From RBG-13-68-16 sp041494245 (lineage in GTDB: Bacteria; Acidobacteriota; Thermoanaerobaculia; Thermoanaerobaculales; Thermoanaerobaculaceae): a DNA stretch of 64,000 nucleotides. How positions within the stretch are numbered: position 1 is the stretch's first letter; each line of letters begins with the position of its first letter. The stretch lies in the NCBI GenBank assembly GCA_041494245.1, contig JBGQAK010000002.1, positions 62,001-126,000 on the forward strand, read 5' to 3'. A program made the translations under genes and the position numbers. Of the stretch, positions 49,559-58,663 are shown in pieces. Below the pieces are notes generated by a model. It searched no databases. It was not told the origin of the DNA and saw only the letters and a program-made list of their open reading frames with translations.

Positions 49559-52153
49559 TCAGTGCTTACTGGTACTCTCCGAAAGCAGCTTGGCAAACCT
49601 CTTGTCGCTGCGCAGGTCGCGCAACGCCGGCCCCTCCTCGAGCGTGGCCGCGGTGAACCCGGCCTTGAGCGCCTTCCCGATCCACTCGATGGCCTTCTCA
49701 CGTTCTCCGAGGTCCTCGAAGGACTGGCCGATCGCTGCCATCGAGTCGGCGTCGGTGGGCGGCGCCTTGAGCACGACCTCCAGCACCGCGAGCCCCTTTG
49801 CGCGCTCGCCCAGCATGCCGTAGTACCCGGCGAGGCCGATCAGCAGCCTGGTGTTGCGCGGATTGACCTTACGCTGCTGCTCAGCCACCTGGACGGCCCG
49901 CGTGTAGGCCTCCTTGGCCTTGGCTTTCTGGTCCGAGAAGTGGTACGCGGTGCCCAGGTTGCCCCAGATCCGGAAGTCGCCGCTCCTGATCACGAGCGCC
50001 TTCTCGTACATCGTCGCCGCGTCGCGCAGCTTCCCCTCCTTAAAGTTCAGGGTCCCCAGGTTCGAGAGCGCCCCGTAGACAGGCCTGATGGCGACCGAGC
50101 GCTCGAACATCTCGCGCGCCTGGGTATCCCGCCCACGGACCAGGTACACGGTGCCGAGGTTGTTGTACGCCCAGGCGTTCTGCGGCGTGAGGGCGACGGC
50201 TTTCTGGAACTGCTTCTCGGCGTCCTCGTAACGGCCCCGCCGGTAGTAGAGCCACCCCAGCTCGGTGTAGCCCACCCAGTACTCGGGCCTGAGGGCGATG
50301 GCTCTCTTGAAGGTGTCTTCGGCCCCCGCCGCGTTGCCGAGGGCGTCGTAGGCCCCCGCCAGACCGGTGAACGTGCCGGCGTTCCTGGGCTGGATCTCGA
50401 TTGCCCGTTTGAACTCCCGCACCGCCTCCTCGTACTTCCCGGTCGTCGCGTAGAGGCTGCCCAGCGTGGCGTGCACCTCGCCGAGGCGATCGTCCAGCTC
50501 GAGGGCGCTCCTCGCGCTCGTCACCGCCTCGTCCACCTGGCGTGCGTCCTTCTTCTTCCGGTAGGACTCGAGTTCCGCCTGGGCGAGGCCCGCGTAGGCC
50601 AGGGCGAACCTTGGGTCCAGCGCAATCGCCTGCTTGAACAGCTCGGCGGCCCTCTCGGGGTCGCTCTCGCCCTGGAGGTTTTCGAGGGTGCCACGCGCCT
50701 GGACATAGAGGTCGTAGGCTCTCGGCACCTTGGTGCCGCCGGTGGTGATCTCCTTTCTCTCGGTCGGCTCGAGCTTTACTTTCACCATCTGCAAAGTCGC
50801 CGACGTGATCCGGTCCTGCAGCGTGGGCAGGTCAGCCTCGGGTGCCTCGATGACCTCGGAGTTGATCTGGCGAAGGGTCTCGGCGTCCACCAGGTTCACG
50901 GTGAGATGGACTCTGTCGCCCGCGCGGAGGACGCTGCCGGTGACCGCGAGGTTTACGCCGAAGACGTTGCGCGCCTCGCCGGCGCTCCTGACCTCCCTGG
51001 CGCGGACCTCGCTGGCCGGGACGACCCACAGCTTTTCACGGAAGTTCTCGAGGTTGGTGAGCGTGCTGGCCAAGATCTCCGTCACGCCGTCGCAGAACGC
51101 CCGGTTGGCGGGGTCCCCACCGACGTTGGTGAACCCCAGCACCGCGATGTGAAGCTGGTTGGGGACCATCGGGATGTACAGCCACTTCTGGATCGTCCTG
51201 CGGGCCGACGGGACCGCGGCCAACAGCGTGATGGCGACGACCATGACGGCGACCGGCAGCGCGACCACAGGCCGCAGCCGTTTCCGGAACGATGACACCG
51301 GTGGCAGCGCCTTCATCGAGGAGACGGTCGCCGACGTCAGCGCGTGTTTCACGCGCCTGAGGTCCGCGCGCAGGTCGGCCGCGCTCTGGTAGCGCTCCTC
51401 CGGGTCCTTCTGCAGGCACCTGCCGACGATGGCCGCGAGCTGCGCCGGCACGCCGGTCCTCAAGCTCTCGATCGGCGCGGGGTCCTGATGGGCGATCGCC
51501 TGCAGAACGGTCTGCGCCTCGTCGCCGACGAACGGCAGCCGGCCGGTGAGCATCTCGTACATCGTGACGCCGAGGGACCAGAGGTCGCTGCGGTGGTCGA
51601 GGGCGGACCCGTGGATCTGCTCCGGCGACATGTACGACAGCGTCCCGGCGATCTCGCCTCCCAGGGCCACGTGCGCCTTGCCCGCCAGGGTGGCGAGCCC
51701 GAAGTCCACGATCTTGGCGGCGCCGTCCTTGGTCAACATCACGTTGGCCGGCTTGATGTCGCGGTGGATGATCCCGTGCTCGTGTGCCTGCCGGAGGCCT
51801 TCCGCCACCTGGAGGACGATGTTGAGCGTCTCGTCGATGGTCAGCGGTCCGCGGGTGAGCCTGTGCTTGAGAGTCTCGCCGTCGTAGTACGCCATGCAGA
51901 TGAAGACCTGGCCGTCGTCCGTCTCGTCGATCTCATGGATCGTGCAGACGTTGGAGTGGTCGAGGGCGCTCGCGGCCCGCGCCTCCTGCTCGAAGCGCTC
52001 CTTGGCCAGCTCGTCGTGCGTCAGCTCGGGGGGAAGGAACTTGAGGGCGACGAAACGCTTCAGCCGGGTGTCCTCAGCCTTGTAGACGACCCCCATGCCG
52101 CCGCCGCCCAGCTTCTCGAGGATCGTGTAGTGGGAGACGGTCTTTCCGATCAT
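49559..52153 (-). CDS. Membrane Ser/Thr protein kinase with TPR repeats
   Basis: An 864-residue receptor-like kinase. Residues 1-270 are a Hanks-type kinase: Gly loop 'GGGGMGVVY' (16-24), Lys38, 'HRDIKPANV' (130-138), 'DFGLA' (150-154) and 'SYMSPEQ', all intact. A single helix (about 290-312) is followed outside by a TolB/FlgO-like region (about 330-480) and at least eight TPR repeats to about 830. This layout is common in Acidobacteriota. Ligand unknown. Followed by a small gene at 49157. Confidence 0.93.
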   Translation of the reverse strand: MIGKTVSHYTILEKLGGGGMGVVYKAEDTRLKRFVALKFLPPELTHDELAKERFEQEARAASALDHSNVCTIHEIDETDDGQVFICMAYYDGETLKHRLTRGPLTIDETLNIVLQVAEGLRQAHEHGIIHRDIKPANVMLTKDGAAKIVDFGLATLAGKAHVALGGEIAGTLSYMSPEQIHGSALDHRSDLWSLGVTMYEMLTGRLPFVGDEAQTVLQAIAHQDPAPIESLRTGVPAQLAAIVGRCLQKDPEERYQSAADLRADLRRVKHALTSATVSSMKALPPVSSFRKRLRPVVALPVAVMVVAITLLAAVPSARRTIQKWLYIPMVPNQLHIAVLGFTNVGGDPANRAFCDGVTEILASTLTNLENFREKLWVVPASEVRAREVRSAGEARNVFGVNLAVTGSVLRAGDRVHLTVNLVDAETLRQINSEVIEAPEADLPTLQDRITSATLQMVKVKLEPTERKEITTGGTKVPRAYDLYVQARGTLENLQGESDPERAAELFKQAIALDPRFALAYAGLAQAELESYRKKKDARQVDEAVTSARSALELDDRLGEVHATLGSLYATTGKYEEAVREFKRAIEIQPRNAGTFTGLAGAYDALGNAAGAEDTFKRAIALRPEYWVGYTELGWLYYRRGRYEDAEKQFQKAVALTPQNAWAYNNLGTVYLVRGRDTQAREMFERSVAIRPVYGALSNLGTLNFKEGKLRDAATMYEKALVIRSGDFRIWGNLGTAYHFSDQKAKAKEAYTRAVQVAEQQRKVNPRNTRLLIGLAGYYGMLGERAKGLAVLEVVLKAPPTDADSMAAIGQSFEDLGEREKAIEWIGKALKAGFTAATLEEGPALRDLRSDKRFAKLLSESTSKH

Positions 52154-52243
52154 GAGTCACCCCGACGCCGGGGGCGCCGACGCCCGGGAAGTCTCGGAGG
52201 CAGCCGAAGCGGTGGCCCGCACATTACTTTGACTCGCGATCTC

Positions 52244-52272
52244 AAAATCGTACACTCCGAGCCGCTTGTCAA
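52244..52272 (-). promoter_or_regulatory. Promoter of the kinase-TPR gene
   Basis: TTGACA on the minus strand (52272-52267), 17-nt spacer, GATTTT (52249-52244). A plus-strand promoter-like pair TTGACT (52229-52234), 16-nt spacer, TACACT (52251-52256) overlaps it. The leader to the ATG at 52153 would be about 85 nt. Confidence 0.5.
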
Positions 52273-52338
52273 GGTGTGCCGCAGCGTCCGGGGTGCCGGC
52301 GCGTCCCGAAATTCTCGCCAGGTCTCCTGCTCGAGGGC

Positions 52339-52344
52339 GATAAT
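52339..52344 (+). promoter_or_regulatory. -10 box of the MFS/spermidine-synthase-like gene (leaderless type)
   Basis: GATAAT at 52339-52344, 6 nt before the GTG at 52351. Confidence 0.5.
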
Positions 52345-52350
52345 GGCGCC

Positions 52351-54516
52351 GTGCGCCCCCTGGCACCGCCCGCCGCAGCGACCGCCTCTCTGGTGGCGCT
52401 CGGCCTCGCTACCGCGGTGGCGCAGGCGGTGCTGCTTCGGGAGGGGATGGCCGCGCTCGGAGGGTCGGAGCTCGCATGGGGCGCGGTGCTTGCGCTCTGG
52501 CTGTGCGGAATGGGGCTCGGCGCCTGGCTCGGGACGCGTCGCGGCGGGCGCCGCTTCGCGGCGCTGGCGCCGGCGGCCGTCGTGGTCTTTGCCGCGGCCG
52601 GAATCGCGCTCATGCGTGCCGGGCCGGCGCTGATCGGGGCCGCATCCGGCGAGGCCGCGACGACCTGGCGCGGGCTCTGGGTGTGGGCGCTGGCGGTCAT
52701 GGTGCCCGCCGTCGTGGGTGGCTGGAGCTTCCCGGTGGCGGCTGCCGACCTTGGGGGCGAGGGCGGAGCCGCGACCGCGTACGCCCTGGAGAGCGGCGGG
52801 GCCATGGCCGGCGGACTCGCGTTCACGTTCCTGCTGGCCCCGTGGGGGTCGGTGGCCGCGGTGTGCGTCTCGGCGGGTGCGTGCCTCGCCGTGTGGCTCG
52901 CCGTGCGTGGCGCTGCCTGGGCGGCGCTCGTGCCCCTGATCGCCGGGGCGCTCGTCTCCGTTCCTGCGGACCGGGTGCTGGCGCGTGCGGGGTGGCGCTG
53001 GTCGGGGCGGGTCGGTGAGCTGGCGGCGTGGAGCGAGACCCGCCGGCAGCGCCTCGAGCTGGCGGCGGGCGCCCCTGCCGCGCTCTACGCCGACACGCGC
53101 CTGCTGGCGATCTTCCCCGACCCCTACCGCACCGCGCCCCGGGCCCACCTCGCCCTGCTCCTGCACCCGCGCCCCGAGAGGGTGCTCCTGGTTGGAGGCG
53201 CGGTGGACGGGACCGTGCCTGCGATGTTGCGACAGCCGCTCTCGCGTCTCGCCGTGGTCGAGGAGGACCCGGGGCTGATGCGCCTGTTGCCGGAATGGTT
53301 TGGCCCGCCGCTGGCGAAGGCGCTCGCAGACCCGCGGGTTGCGCTTGCCGGGAGCGATCCGCTGCGCGGCGTCCGAGGCGGTGGCCCGTGGGAGGAGATC
53401 GTGCTCTTCGACGGCGACCCGACCACGCTGCGCCACGACCGGACCCGAACGGTGGAGTTCTTCCGCGCATGTGCCGCGGCGCTGGCGCCGGACGGCGTGC
53501 TGGTGGTGCGGGTCGGGGTCGGGGACACCTACCTGGGCGGTGCGGGAGGGCGGCTGCTGGCAATCCTAGCGGCCACCCTGGAGGAGGCGTTCCCGCACGT
53601 GCTCGCGGTGCCGGGCGAGGAGGTGCTGCTGGTGGCGGGTTGCGGCGGTGCGGATCTTTCAATTGATCCCGCCGTCCTCGAGCGGCGCTGGCGGCAGCGC
53701 AGGGTGGCGGACCCGGAGTTCACGCCCGAGCTGATCCCCGTGCTCGTGGACCCCGGGCGCGCCGCGACGCTCGCCGCGTTCCTGGCGGGTCGGGGGGCAC
53801 CGGTCAATCGCGCCGCCCACCCGCGCGCCGTGCTGCTCGCCGCGGCGCTGCACGAGGGTCGCGGCACCCCTCCGCTGCTGGCTGCGGTCCGTGCCCTCGA
53901 GTCCGCCTCCCCGGTGCCGCTCGTCGTGTGCCTCGCGCTGGCCGTGGCGGTGCTGCTGCTCCGCGGGGCGAAGGGAGGCACCCTCGGCGTCGAGAGCGCG
54001 GCGGTCGTCGGTTTCGCCTCCATGGGGTGGTGGCTGGTGCTGCTCGCGGCCTGGCAGGCGACCATGGGCTCGGTGTACGCGGAGGTGGGCGCGCTCTCGG
54101 CGGCGTTCATGGGCGGCCTGGTGGGAGGTGCGGTGCTCGCACGGCGCGGGTCGCTGGCCGGCGCCCCGGCGCTGGCGGCCGTGCTGGCTACGGGCGCCGG
54201 GCTCTCGCTGGCGATCGCGGCGGGTGTGCCGCTCGCCGTGCCGCGGCTCGCTATCGTGCCGCTGCTGGTGCTCTCGGGTGGCCTCACCGGCGCCGCCTTC
54301 CCCGCGGTGGCCGAGCTCTCGGGAGGGAGCGAGACGCGCGCCGGCGCGGGTCGCGGCTTCGCCGGCGACGAGGCGGGCGCCGGGGCAGCGGCGCTGGTGG
54401 TCGGACTGCTGGTCCTCCCCTGGGCGGGAATGGCCGCGGTTGGTGTGGGGATTGCCGTGGTACAGGCCGGGGCCGCGGCCGCGCTCCTGCTGGCGGTCCG
54501 CCGGCGGTCGGTCTAG
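52351..54516 (+). CDS. Fused MFS-like / spermidine synthase-like membrane protein
   Basis: A 721-residue protein. Two blocks of transmembrane helices (about residues 1-215 and 520-720) flank a central methyltransferase-fold domain of the spermidine synthase type ('VLLVGGAVDGTVPAMLR', 'LAVVEEDPGLMRL', 'WEEIVLFDGDPTT'). Many polyamine-site residues differ from true SpeE ('VGGAVDG' for GGGDGG), so aminopropyl transfer is uncertain. Similar fused proteins are common in soil bacteria but poorly characterised. The GTG start is set by the promoter. Confidence 0.75.
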   Translation: MRPLAPPAAATASLVALGLATAVAQAVLLREGMAALGGSELAWGAVLALWLCGMGLGAWLGTRRGGRRFAALAPAAVVVFAAAGIALMRAGPALIGAASGEAATTWRGLWVWALAVMVPAVVGGWSFPVAAADLGGEGGAATAYALESGGAMAGGLAFTFLLAPWGSVAAVCVSAGACLAVWLAVRGAAWAALVPLIAGALVSVPADRVLARAGWRWSGRVGELAAWSETRRQRLELAAGAPAALYADTRLLAIFPDPYRTAPRAHLALLLHPRPERVLLVGGAVDGTVPAMLRQPLSRLAVVEEDPGLMRLLPEWFGPPLAKALADPRVALAGSDPLRGVRGGGPWEEIVLFDGDPTTLRHDRTRTVEFFRACAAALAPDGVLVVRVGVGDTYLGGAGGRLLAILAATLEEAFPHVLAVPGEEVLLVAGCGGADLSIDPAVLERRWRQRRVADPEFTPELIPVLVDPGRAATLAAFLAGRGAPVNRAAHPRAVLLAAALHEGRGTPPLLAAVRALESASPVPLVVCLALAVAVLLLRGAKGGTLGVESAAVVGFASMGWWLVLLAAWQATMGSVYAEVGALSAAFMGGLVGGAVLARRGSLAGAPALAAVLATGAGLSLAIAAGVPLAVPRLAIVPLLVLSGGLTGAAFPAVAELSGGSETRAGAGRGFAGDEAGAGAAALVVGLLVLPWAGMAAVGVGIAVVQAGAAAALLLAVRRRSV

Positions 54517-54538
54517 CATTGAGGGCTCGGAGGGTTGC

Positions 54539-55000
54539 ATGGACGCACAGGCCAGGCGGGAGCGTTACGAGCGGTTGGTGGAGCAGCTCAGGGGGCTTTT
54601 CAGCGACACGCGGGATCCCGTGGCGCGCATGGCCACCGCGGCGGCGCTCCTGCACGCCAGGATCCCTGGCTTCTTCTGGACCGGGTGGTACCTCTTGCAC
54701 GGCGGCGCCCTGACGGTCGGCCCGTACCAGGGCCCGCTGGCGTGCCCGGTGCTGCCCGATCACGAGGGTGTCTGCTGGGCGGGGATCGATCGCGGGGAGG
54801 CTGTCCTCGTGGCGGACGTGCACGCCTTCCCGGGCCACGTCGCCTGCGACCCCCGCTCCCGCTCCGAGATTGTCGTTCCGCTGCGCGATTCGTCAGGCAC
54901 AATCGTCGGGGTCCTGGACGTGGACTCCGAGCGCCCCGCGCACTTCGACCAGCTGGACCGAGAGGGGCTCGAGGCGGTGACAAACGTCATCTACGCGTGA
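54539..55000 (+). CDS. msrC: Free methionine-(R)-sulfoxide reductase (GAF domain)
   Basis: A 153-residue GAF-domain enzyme that reduces free Met-R-sulfoxide. The three family cysteines are present in 'GPLACPVLPDHEGVCWAGI' and 'HVACDPRSRSEIVVPL', and 'IVGVLDVDSERPAHFDQLD' matches the fRMsr C-terminus. Length is typical. ATG 54539 lies 22 nt after the previous stop with GGAGGG upstream. Confidence 0.9.
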   Translation: MDAQARRERYERLVEQLRGLFSDTRDPVARMATAAALLHARIPGFFWTGWYLLHGGALTVGPYQGPLACPVLPDHEGVCWAGIDRGEAVLVADVHAFPGHVACDPRSRSEIVVPLRDSSGTIVGVLDVDSERPAHFDQLDREGLEAVTNVIYA

Positions 55001-55024
55001 GGGCGGCACGCAGTCCGGCCTCAC

Positions 55025-55900
55025 ATGGCTTTAGGCCAGGGGCGGGCACGTGTGGCGAAGAGAGTGGTGACAGGCACCCTGCTGGCTGCGGCGGTCGTCG
55101 CGCTCGCGGCGCTCGCGCTGCTCGGCCTGGCGGTCTCGCGCCAGGAGTCGCTCGTCTACTTCCCCGACCGCACGATTCGATCCACCCCCGCAGATCTGGG
55201 GATGGCGTTCGAGGACGTGCGGCTCGTCACCGGCGACGGTGTTGCGCTCTCGGCGTGGTGGATCCCGTCCCCCCGCAGCCGGGGCGCGCTCATCTTCGCC
55301 CACGGCAACGCCGGCAACATGGGCGACCGCGTGGACAAGCTCCGGCTCTTCCTGGGCCTGGGCCTCTCCGTGATGGCGTTCGACTACCGCGGCTACGGGG
55401 CCAGTGAGGGGAGCCCGAGCGAGGAGGGGACCGCACGCGACATGGACGCGGCCGTCGCCCACGTGCGGGAGACCAGGGGCGTGCCGCTCGAGCGGACGAT
55501 CTTCTACGGCGAATCGCTCGGTGGTGCAGTGGCGATCGCCGCCGCGGCGAAGCAGAGCCCGGGCGCGCTGGTGGCTGAGTCGACGTTCACGAGCGTCCGC
55601 GACTTGGCGCGCCGCCACTACCCGCTCGTGCCGGGGAGGCTCGTGCGGATCGGCTACGACTCACGCTCCCGCATCGCGACGCTCGCCTGCCCCAAGCTCA
55701 TCCTGCACGGGCCGCGCGACAGCATCGTTCCGTTCGCGATGGGGGAGGAGCTGTTCCGCGCGGCCTCGGAGCCCAAGCGCTTCGCGACGCTTCCCGGCGA
55801 CCACAACTCTGGCGGCATCCTCGAGAGCCCCGAGGCGTTCCAGGCGCTCGCGGCGCTCGTGCAAGACGTGATGGGCGAGCCGCCGGACGCCGCGCAGTAG
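55025..55900 (+). CDS. Membrane-anchored alpha/beta hydrolase (ABHD13/17-like)
   Basis: A 291-residue serine hydrolase. One N-terminal helix (LLAAAVVALAALALLGLAV) is followed by 'LVYFPDRTI', the oxyanion motif 'FAHGNAGNMGDR', nucleophile serine in 'YGESLGGAVA', acid in 'HGPRDSIVP' and histidine in 'LPGDHNSGG'. Bacterial members are thioesterase or lipase-like with unknown substrates. ATG 55025 or GTG 55055 could start. Confidence 0.85.
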   Translation: MALGQGRARVAKRVVTGTLLAAAVVALAALALLGLAVSRQESLVYFPDRTIRSTPADLGMAFEDVRLVTGDGVALSAWWIPSPRSRGALIFAHGNAGNMGDRVDKLRLFLGLGLSVMAFDYRGYGASEGSPSEEGTARDMDAAVAHVRETRGVPLERTIFYGESLGGAVAIAAAAKQSPGALVAESTFTSVRDLARRHYPLVPGRLVRIGYDSRSRIATLACPKLILHGPRDSIVPFAMGEELFRAASEPKRFATLPGDHNSGGILESPEAFQALAALVQDVMGEPPDAAQ

Positions 55901-56016
55901 CGGAGCAGGCCGATATTCTCAACGGGGTGAGGACGCGCCGCTCACGTTGTGCGTCGAGCTTCTGCCATCTTGTGCTCGTCCGCACGAGCACGTACAAGCT
56001 TGTGAAACAAAGACGC

Positions 56017-56045
56017 TTGACAAGCGCCCAACCTCCACATATAAG
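56017..56045 (+). promoter_or_regulatory. Strong sigma70 promoter of the OFA transporter
   Basis: TTGACA (56017-56022), 17-nt spacer, TATAAG (56040-56045). The -35 box is the centre of a perfect inverted repeat CGCTTG-A-CAAGCG (56014-56026), a possible operator. It is the best consensus promoter in the window. Confidence 0.85.
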
Positions 56046-56297
56046 CGCTGCAGTTTTGCTGTTTTGGACAAGGGGTGCACCTCCCCCGGGGGGGAGATCG
56101 ACGGGGTAGCCGGCGCGCGGTACCGGCGTGACATTTCGGACGGCGGAAAGCGGTCCGAAGGGGGGACTCGATGAACCGATGGCTCGTCGTGGAGGAAGCT
56201 GTTCGCAATCAACCATGCCAGAGGGCGGTCGGCGCGTGGCCGGCGTACGCCCGGGCCCTGACAACGCCGTTGGCGGGAGGAGAGGAGGTTTCCGAGA
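56046..56297 (+). promoter_or_regulatory. Long leader of the OFA transporter mRNA
   Basis: About 245 nt lie between the predicted transcription start (near 56052) and the ATG. The region holds a CTCCCCC/GGGGGAG inverted repeat (about 56087-56100) and a GGAGGAGAGGAGG ribosome site. No protein is evident. Such a long leader in an otherwise compact genome suggests RNA-level control. Confidence 0.5.
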
Positions 56298-57548
56298 ATG
56301 ACTAGCGCCGCTGCAACTCATCCTGAGGCCCATATGAACAGATGGTGGCACGTGGTGGGTGGGCTCTTCATGAACCTTGCCCTAGGCTCGCTCTACGCCT
56401 GGAGCGTCTTCGTCGCGCCCCTGGAGAAGGAGTTCGGCTGGAAGCGGGCGGATACCTCGGATGTCTTCACGGTGGCCATCGTCGTGTTCGCCTTGAGTTT
56501 CATCTTGGCGGGCCGGCTGCAGGACAAGCTGGGTCCGTTCCGCATATCCCTGACGGGCAGTGTCCTTCTCACACTGGGCTTCCTGCTCTGTACGAGGACG
56601 AGCAGCCTGACCTACCTGATCGTTTGCTTCGGCGTCCTGGTGGGAATCGGCAACGGCTTCGGCTACTCGACGCCGATCCCGGTCATGGCCAAGTGGTTCC
56701 CGGACAAACGGGGCCTCGCCGTCGGCCTGGCCGTGGCCGGCTACGGCGGCGGTTCGGCGATCTTCGGCCCGATGGCGAACCTGTGGCTCATCCCGACGTA
56801 CGGCTGGCGCACAACCTTCGCCATCCTTGGTTTCGTCTTCTTCGGCATGACTCTGGTCGGGTCGTTTCTGCTGAAGAACCCTCCCGCAGGGTACCGTCCG
56901 CCGGGCTGGGCACCGGCTCCGGCATCGAAGGCGGCCGCGACGACCTACGAGTTCTCGCCGGGCCAGATGTGGCGTACTGCGCCCGCCTGGTTCATGTGGA
57001 TCGCCTATGCTCTGGGCTGCTCGGCCGGTCTGATGGTCATCAGCCAGCTCGTCCCGTTTGCCAAAAGCATGAAGATCTCGAGCGAAGCCCTGCAGACGAT
57101 GACGCTGTTCGTCGGCGCTGTCGGCAGCGCCTCGGGCCGGGTCCTCTCGGGCTGGATGTCGGATGCACTCGGACGGCTCAACGTCCTGCGCCTGATGATC
57201 GGGGTCTCCGCGGTCGCCATGCCGCTGCTCTACCTGACCGGCAGCAACATCCTCCTGCTCTACGTGATGGTTTTCATCGTCTACTGGTGCTTCGGCACAC
57301 AGCTGTCGGTGAACGCCTCGACGACTTCCGACTTCTGGGGCACGAAGAACGCCGGCATCAACTATGGGCTCCTGTTCACCGCCTATGGTGTGGCGGGCAT
57401 CATCGGTCCCAAGATTGCCGGCAAGCTGTTCGATCAGTACAAGAACTACCAGGCCGCGTTCTACGCTGCCGCTGCGCTTGCAGTTGTCGCCCTCATTTTT
57501 GAGTTCTTGGCGAAGCGACCTTCTCTTCCGGAGGGAGCCCGGGCGTGA
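56298..57548 (+). CDS. OFA-family MFS carboxylate transporter
   Basis: A 416-residue twelve-helix major facilitator of the oxalate/formate antiporter family. 'NLALGSLYAWSVF' in helix 1, 'GRLQDKLGPF', 'GIGNGFGYSTPIPVMAKWFPDKRGLAVGLAVAG' region and 'SGWMSDALGRLNVL' are family motifs. Members carry oxalate, formate, lactate or other small monocarboxylates. Because acuB, acuC and acs follow, acetate or a related carboxylate is the likely substrate, by inference. Possible starts also at Met 13. Confidence 0.87.
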   Translation: MTSAAATHPEAHMNRWWHVVGGLFMNLALGSLYAWSVFVAPLEKEFGWKRADTSDVFTVAIVVFALSFILAGRLQDKLGPFRISLTGSVLLTLGFLLCTRTSSLTYLIVCFGVLVGIGNGFGYSTPIPVMAKWFPDKRGLAVGLAVAGYGGGSAIFGPMANLWLIPTYGWRTTFAILGFVFFGMTLVGSFLLKNPPAGYRPPGWAPAPASKAAATTYEFSPGQMWRTAPAWFMWIAYALGCSAGLMVISQLVPFAKSMKISSEALQTMTLFVGAVGSASGRVLSGWMSDALGRLNVLRLMIGVSAVAMPLLYLTGSNILLLYVMVFIVYWCFGTQLSVNASTTSDFWGTKNAGINYGLLFTAYGVAGIIGPKIAGKLFDQYKNYQAAFYAAAALAVVALIFEFLAKRPSLPEGARA

Positions 57549-58039
57549 GAGGGATGTCCGGCTCCACCGTGATCGCCGGAGCCCCGACGAGCGTGATGGC
57601 TGCCGTCATGGCGCAGCTCGGGGAGACTCCCAAGGTCACAGAGGATTTCGGGCTCCAGCAGCGGTGCGGCGTGAGGGCTGGCCGGCGGGATTGGCCGGCC
57701 GACCGCGAGCGTTGCCCAAGGAAGGGACTGCAGGATGATGACGGAGTTGGCAAGGGCCGGCACCGCGCGACAGGCAACTGCAGCGAGGTCAGCTACGTCC
57801 GGGAGGGGGCTGGCAGGCGAATGAAGAACACGCAGATCGGGGTCCGAAGATGTCTCGCGTGGCCGCCGGCCCCGGGTTGCTCTCGGTCGGGAAAGGCGCA
57901 TACGTCGGCATCTGCACGAACGTGAGCCGGGCGTGACATTGCTGAATGAGGCGGAGCAGTAACTGCAGCAGAGAGGGGTGACGGTCTCCGACGGACCCAA
58001 GGGGTGGCGGAGACCGCCGCCGGAGGGAAGGTTAGAAGG
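57549..58039 (+). other. Intergenic stretch with no supported gene; hairpin before acuB
   Basis: A frame of 126 codons (57545-57925) overlaps the transporter stop, but its later part has the arginine-rich composition of a shadow frame and matches nothing I know. Two hairpins are clear: GGCCGG/CCGGCC (about 57677-57698) and GGTCTCCG/CGGAGACC (57984-57991 with 58009-58016), the second just upstream of acuB. Confidence 0.5.
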
Positions 58040-58663
58040 GTGCTTGTACGCGACATCATGAAGAGTCCGGTCGTCGTCGCGGACGTCGACGCCACCCTGG
58101 AATCCACGTACTCGTTGATGCGCGAACACGGGATCCGCCACGTTCCGGTGGTGCGGAGGGGAAGGCTGGTGGGGGTAGTCACCGACCGTGACCTGCGGCT
58201 GGCCACCAGCGCTCTGTCCACCAAGCCGTTTTCGCCCCGGGAACGGCTTGAAAAGGTCATGAGTCAGCCGGTGCAGACCGCCGATCCTCTCGATCCGGTA
58301 GAAGAGGCGGCGCGCACGATGCGACAGCTCAAGATCGGCTGCCTGCCGGTCATGTCGGGAGCGGAGCTGGTCGGGATGGTTACCGGTATTGACCTGTTGG
58401 ACGCCCTGCTCCGCCTCACCGGTGTTTCGATGGCCTCTAGTCGCCTGGAGGTCAGCCTTGCGGACCATCCCGGCGAGCTCGCCCGTCTAACCGCGTTTCT
58501 GGCTGCGAAGCAGGTCAACATTCGTTCGATCCTCTCCCAGGCCGACGCCGGCGACAAGGTCCGTCTCGTCCTGCGGGTGGGCACGATCGAGATAAAGGTC
58601 ATTGCACAGGAGTTGCGCGCCCAGGGCTTCGAGGTGCTCTGGCCGGCACAGAATCCATGGTGA
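58040..58663 (+). CDS. acuB: CBS-pair plus ACT-domain protein, AcuB type
   Basis: A 207-residue protein: two CBS motifs ('MKSPVVVADVDATLESTYSLM', 'VMSQPVQTADPLDPVEEAARTM' regions, residues about 8-125) that usually bind adenine nucleotides, then an ACT-like domain ('LADHPGELARLTAFLAAKQVNI'). This is the architecture of AcuB from the Bacillus acuABC operon, whose function in acetate/acetoin use is regulatory. GTG 58040 gives the family start MLVRDIM. The gene overlaps acuC by 7 nt. Confidence 0.83.
   Translation: MLVRDIMKSPVVVADVDATLESTYSLMREHGIRHVPVVRRGRLVGVVTDRDLRLATSALSTKPFSPRERLEKVMSQPVQTADPLDPVEEAARTMRQLKIGCLPVMSGAELVGMVTGIDLLDALLRLTGVSMASSRLEVSLADHPGELARLTAFLAAKQVNIRSILSQADAGDKVRLVLRVGTIEIKVIAQELRAQGFEVLWPAQNPW

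Noticed and set aside
57545..57925. Gene of 126 codons after the OFA transporter
   Set aside because: It begins on the GTGA overlap, which is suggestive, but composition decays to shadow-frame style and no motif or homology is recognised.
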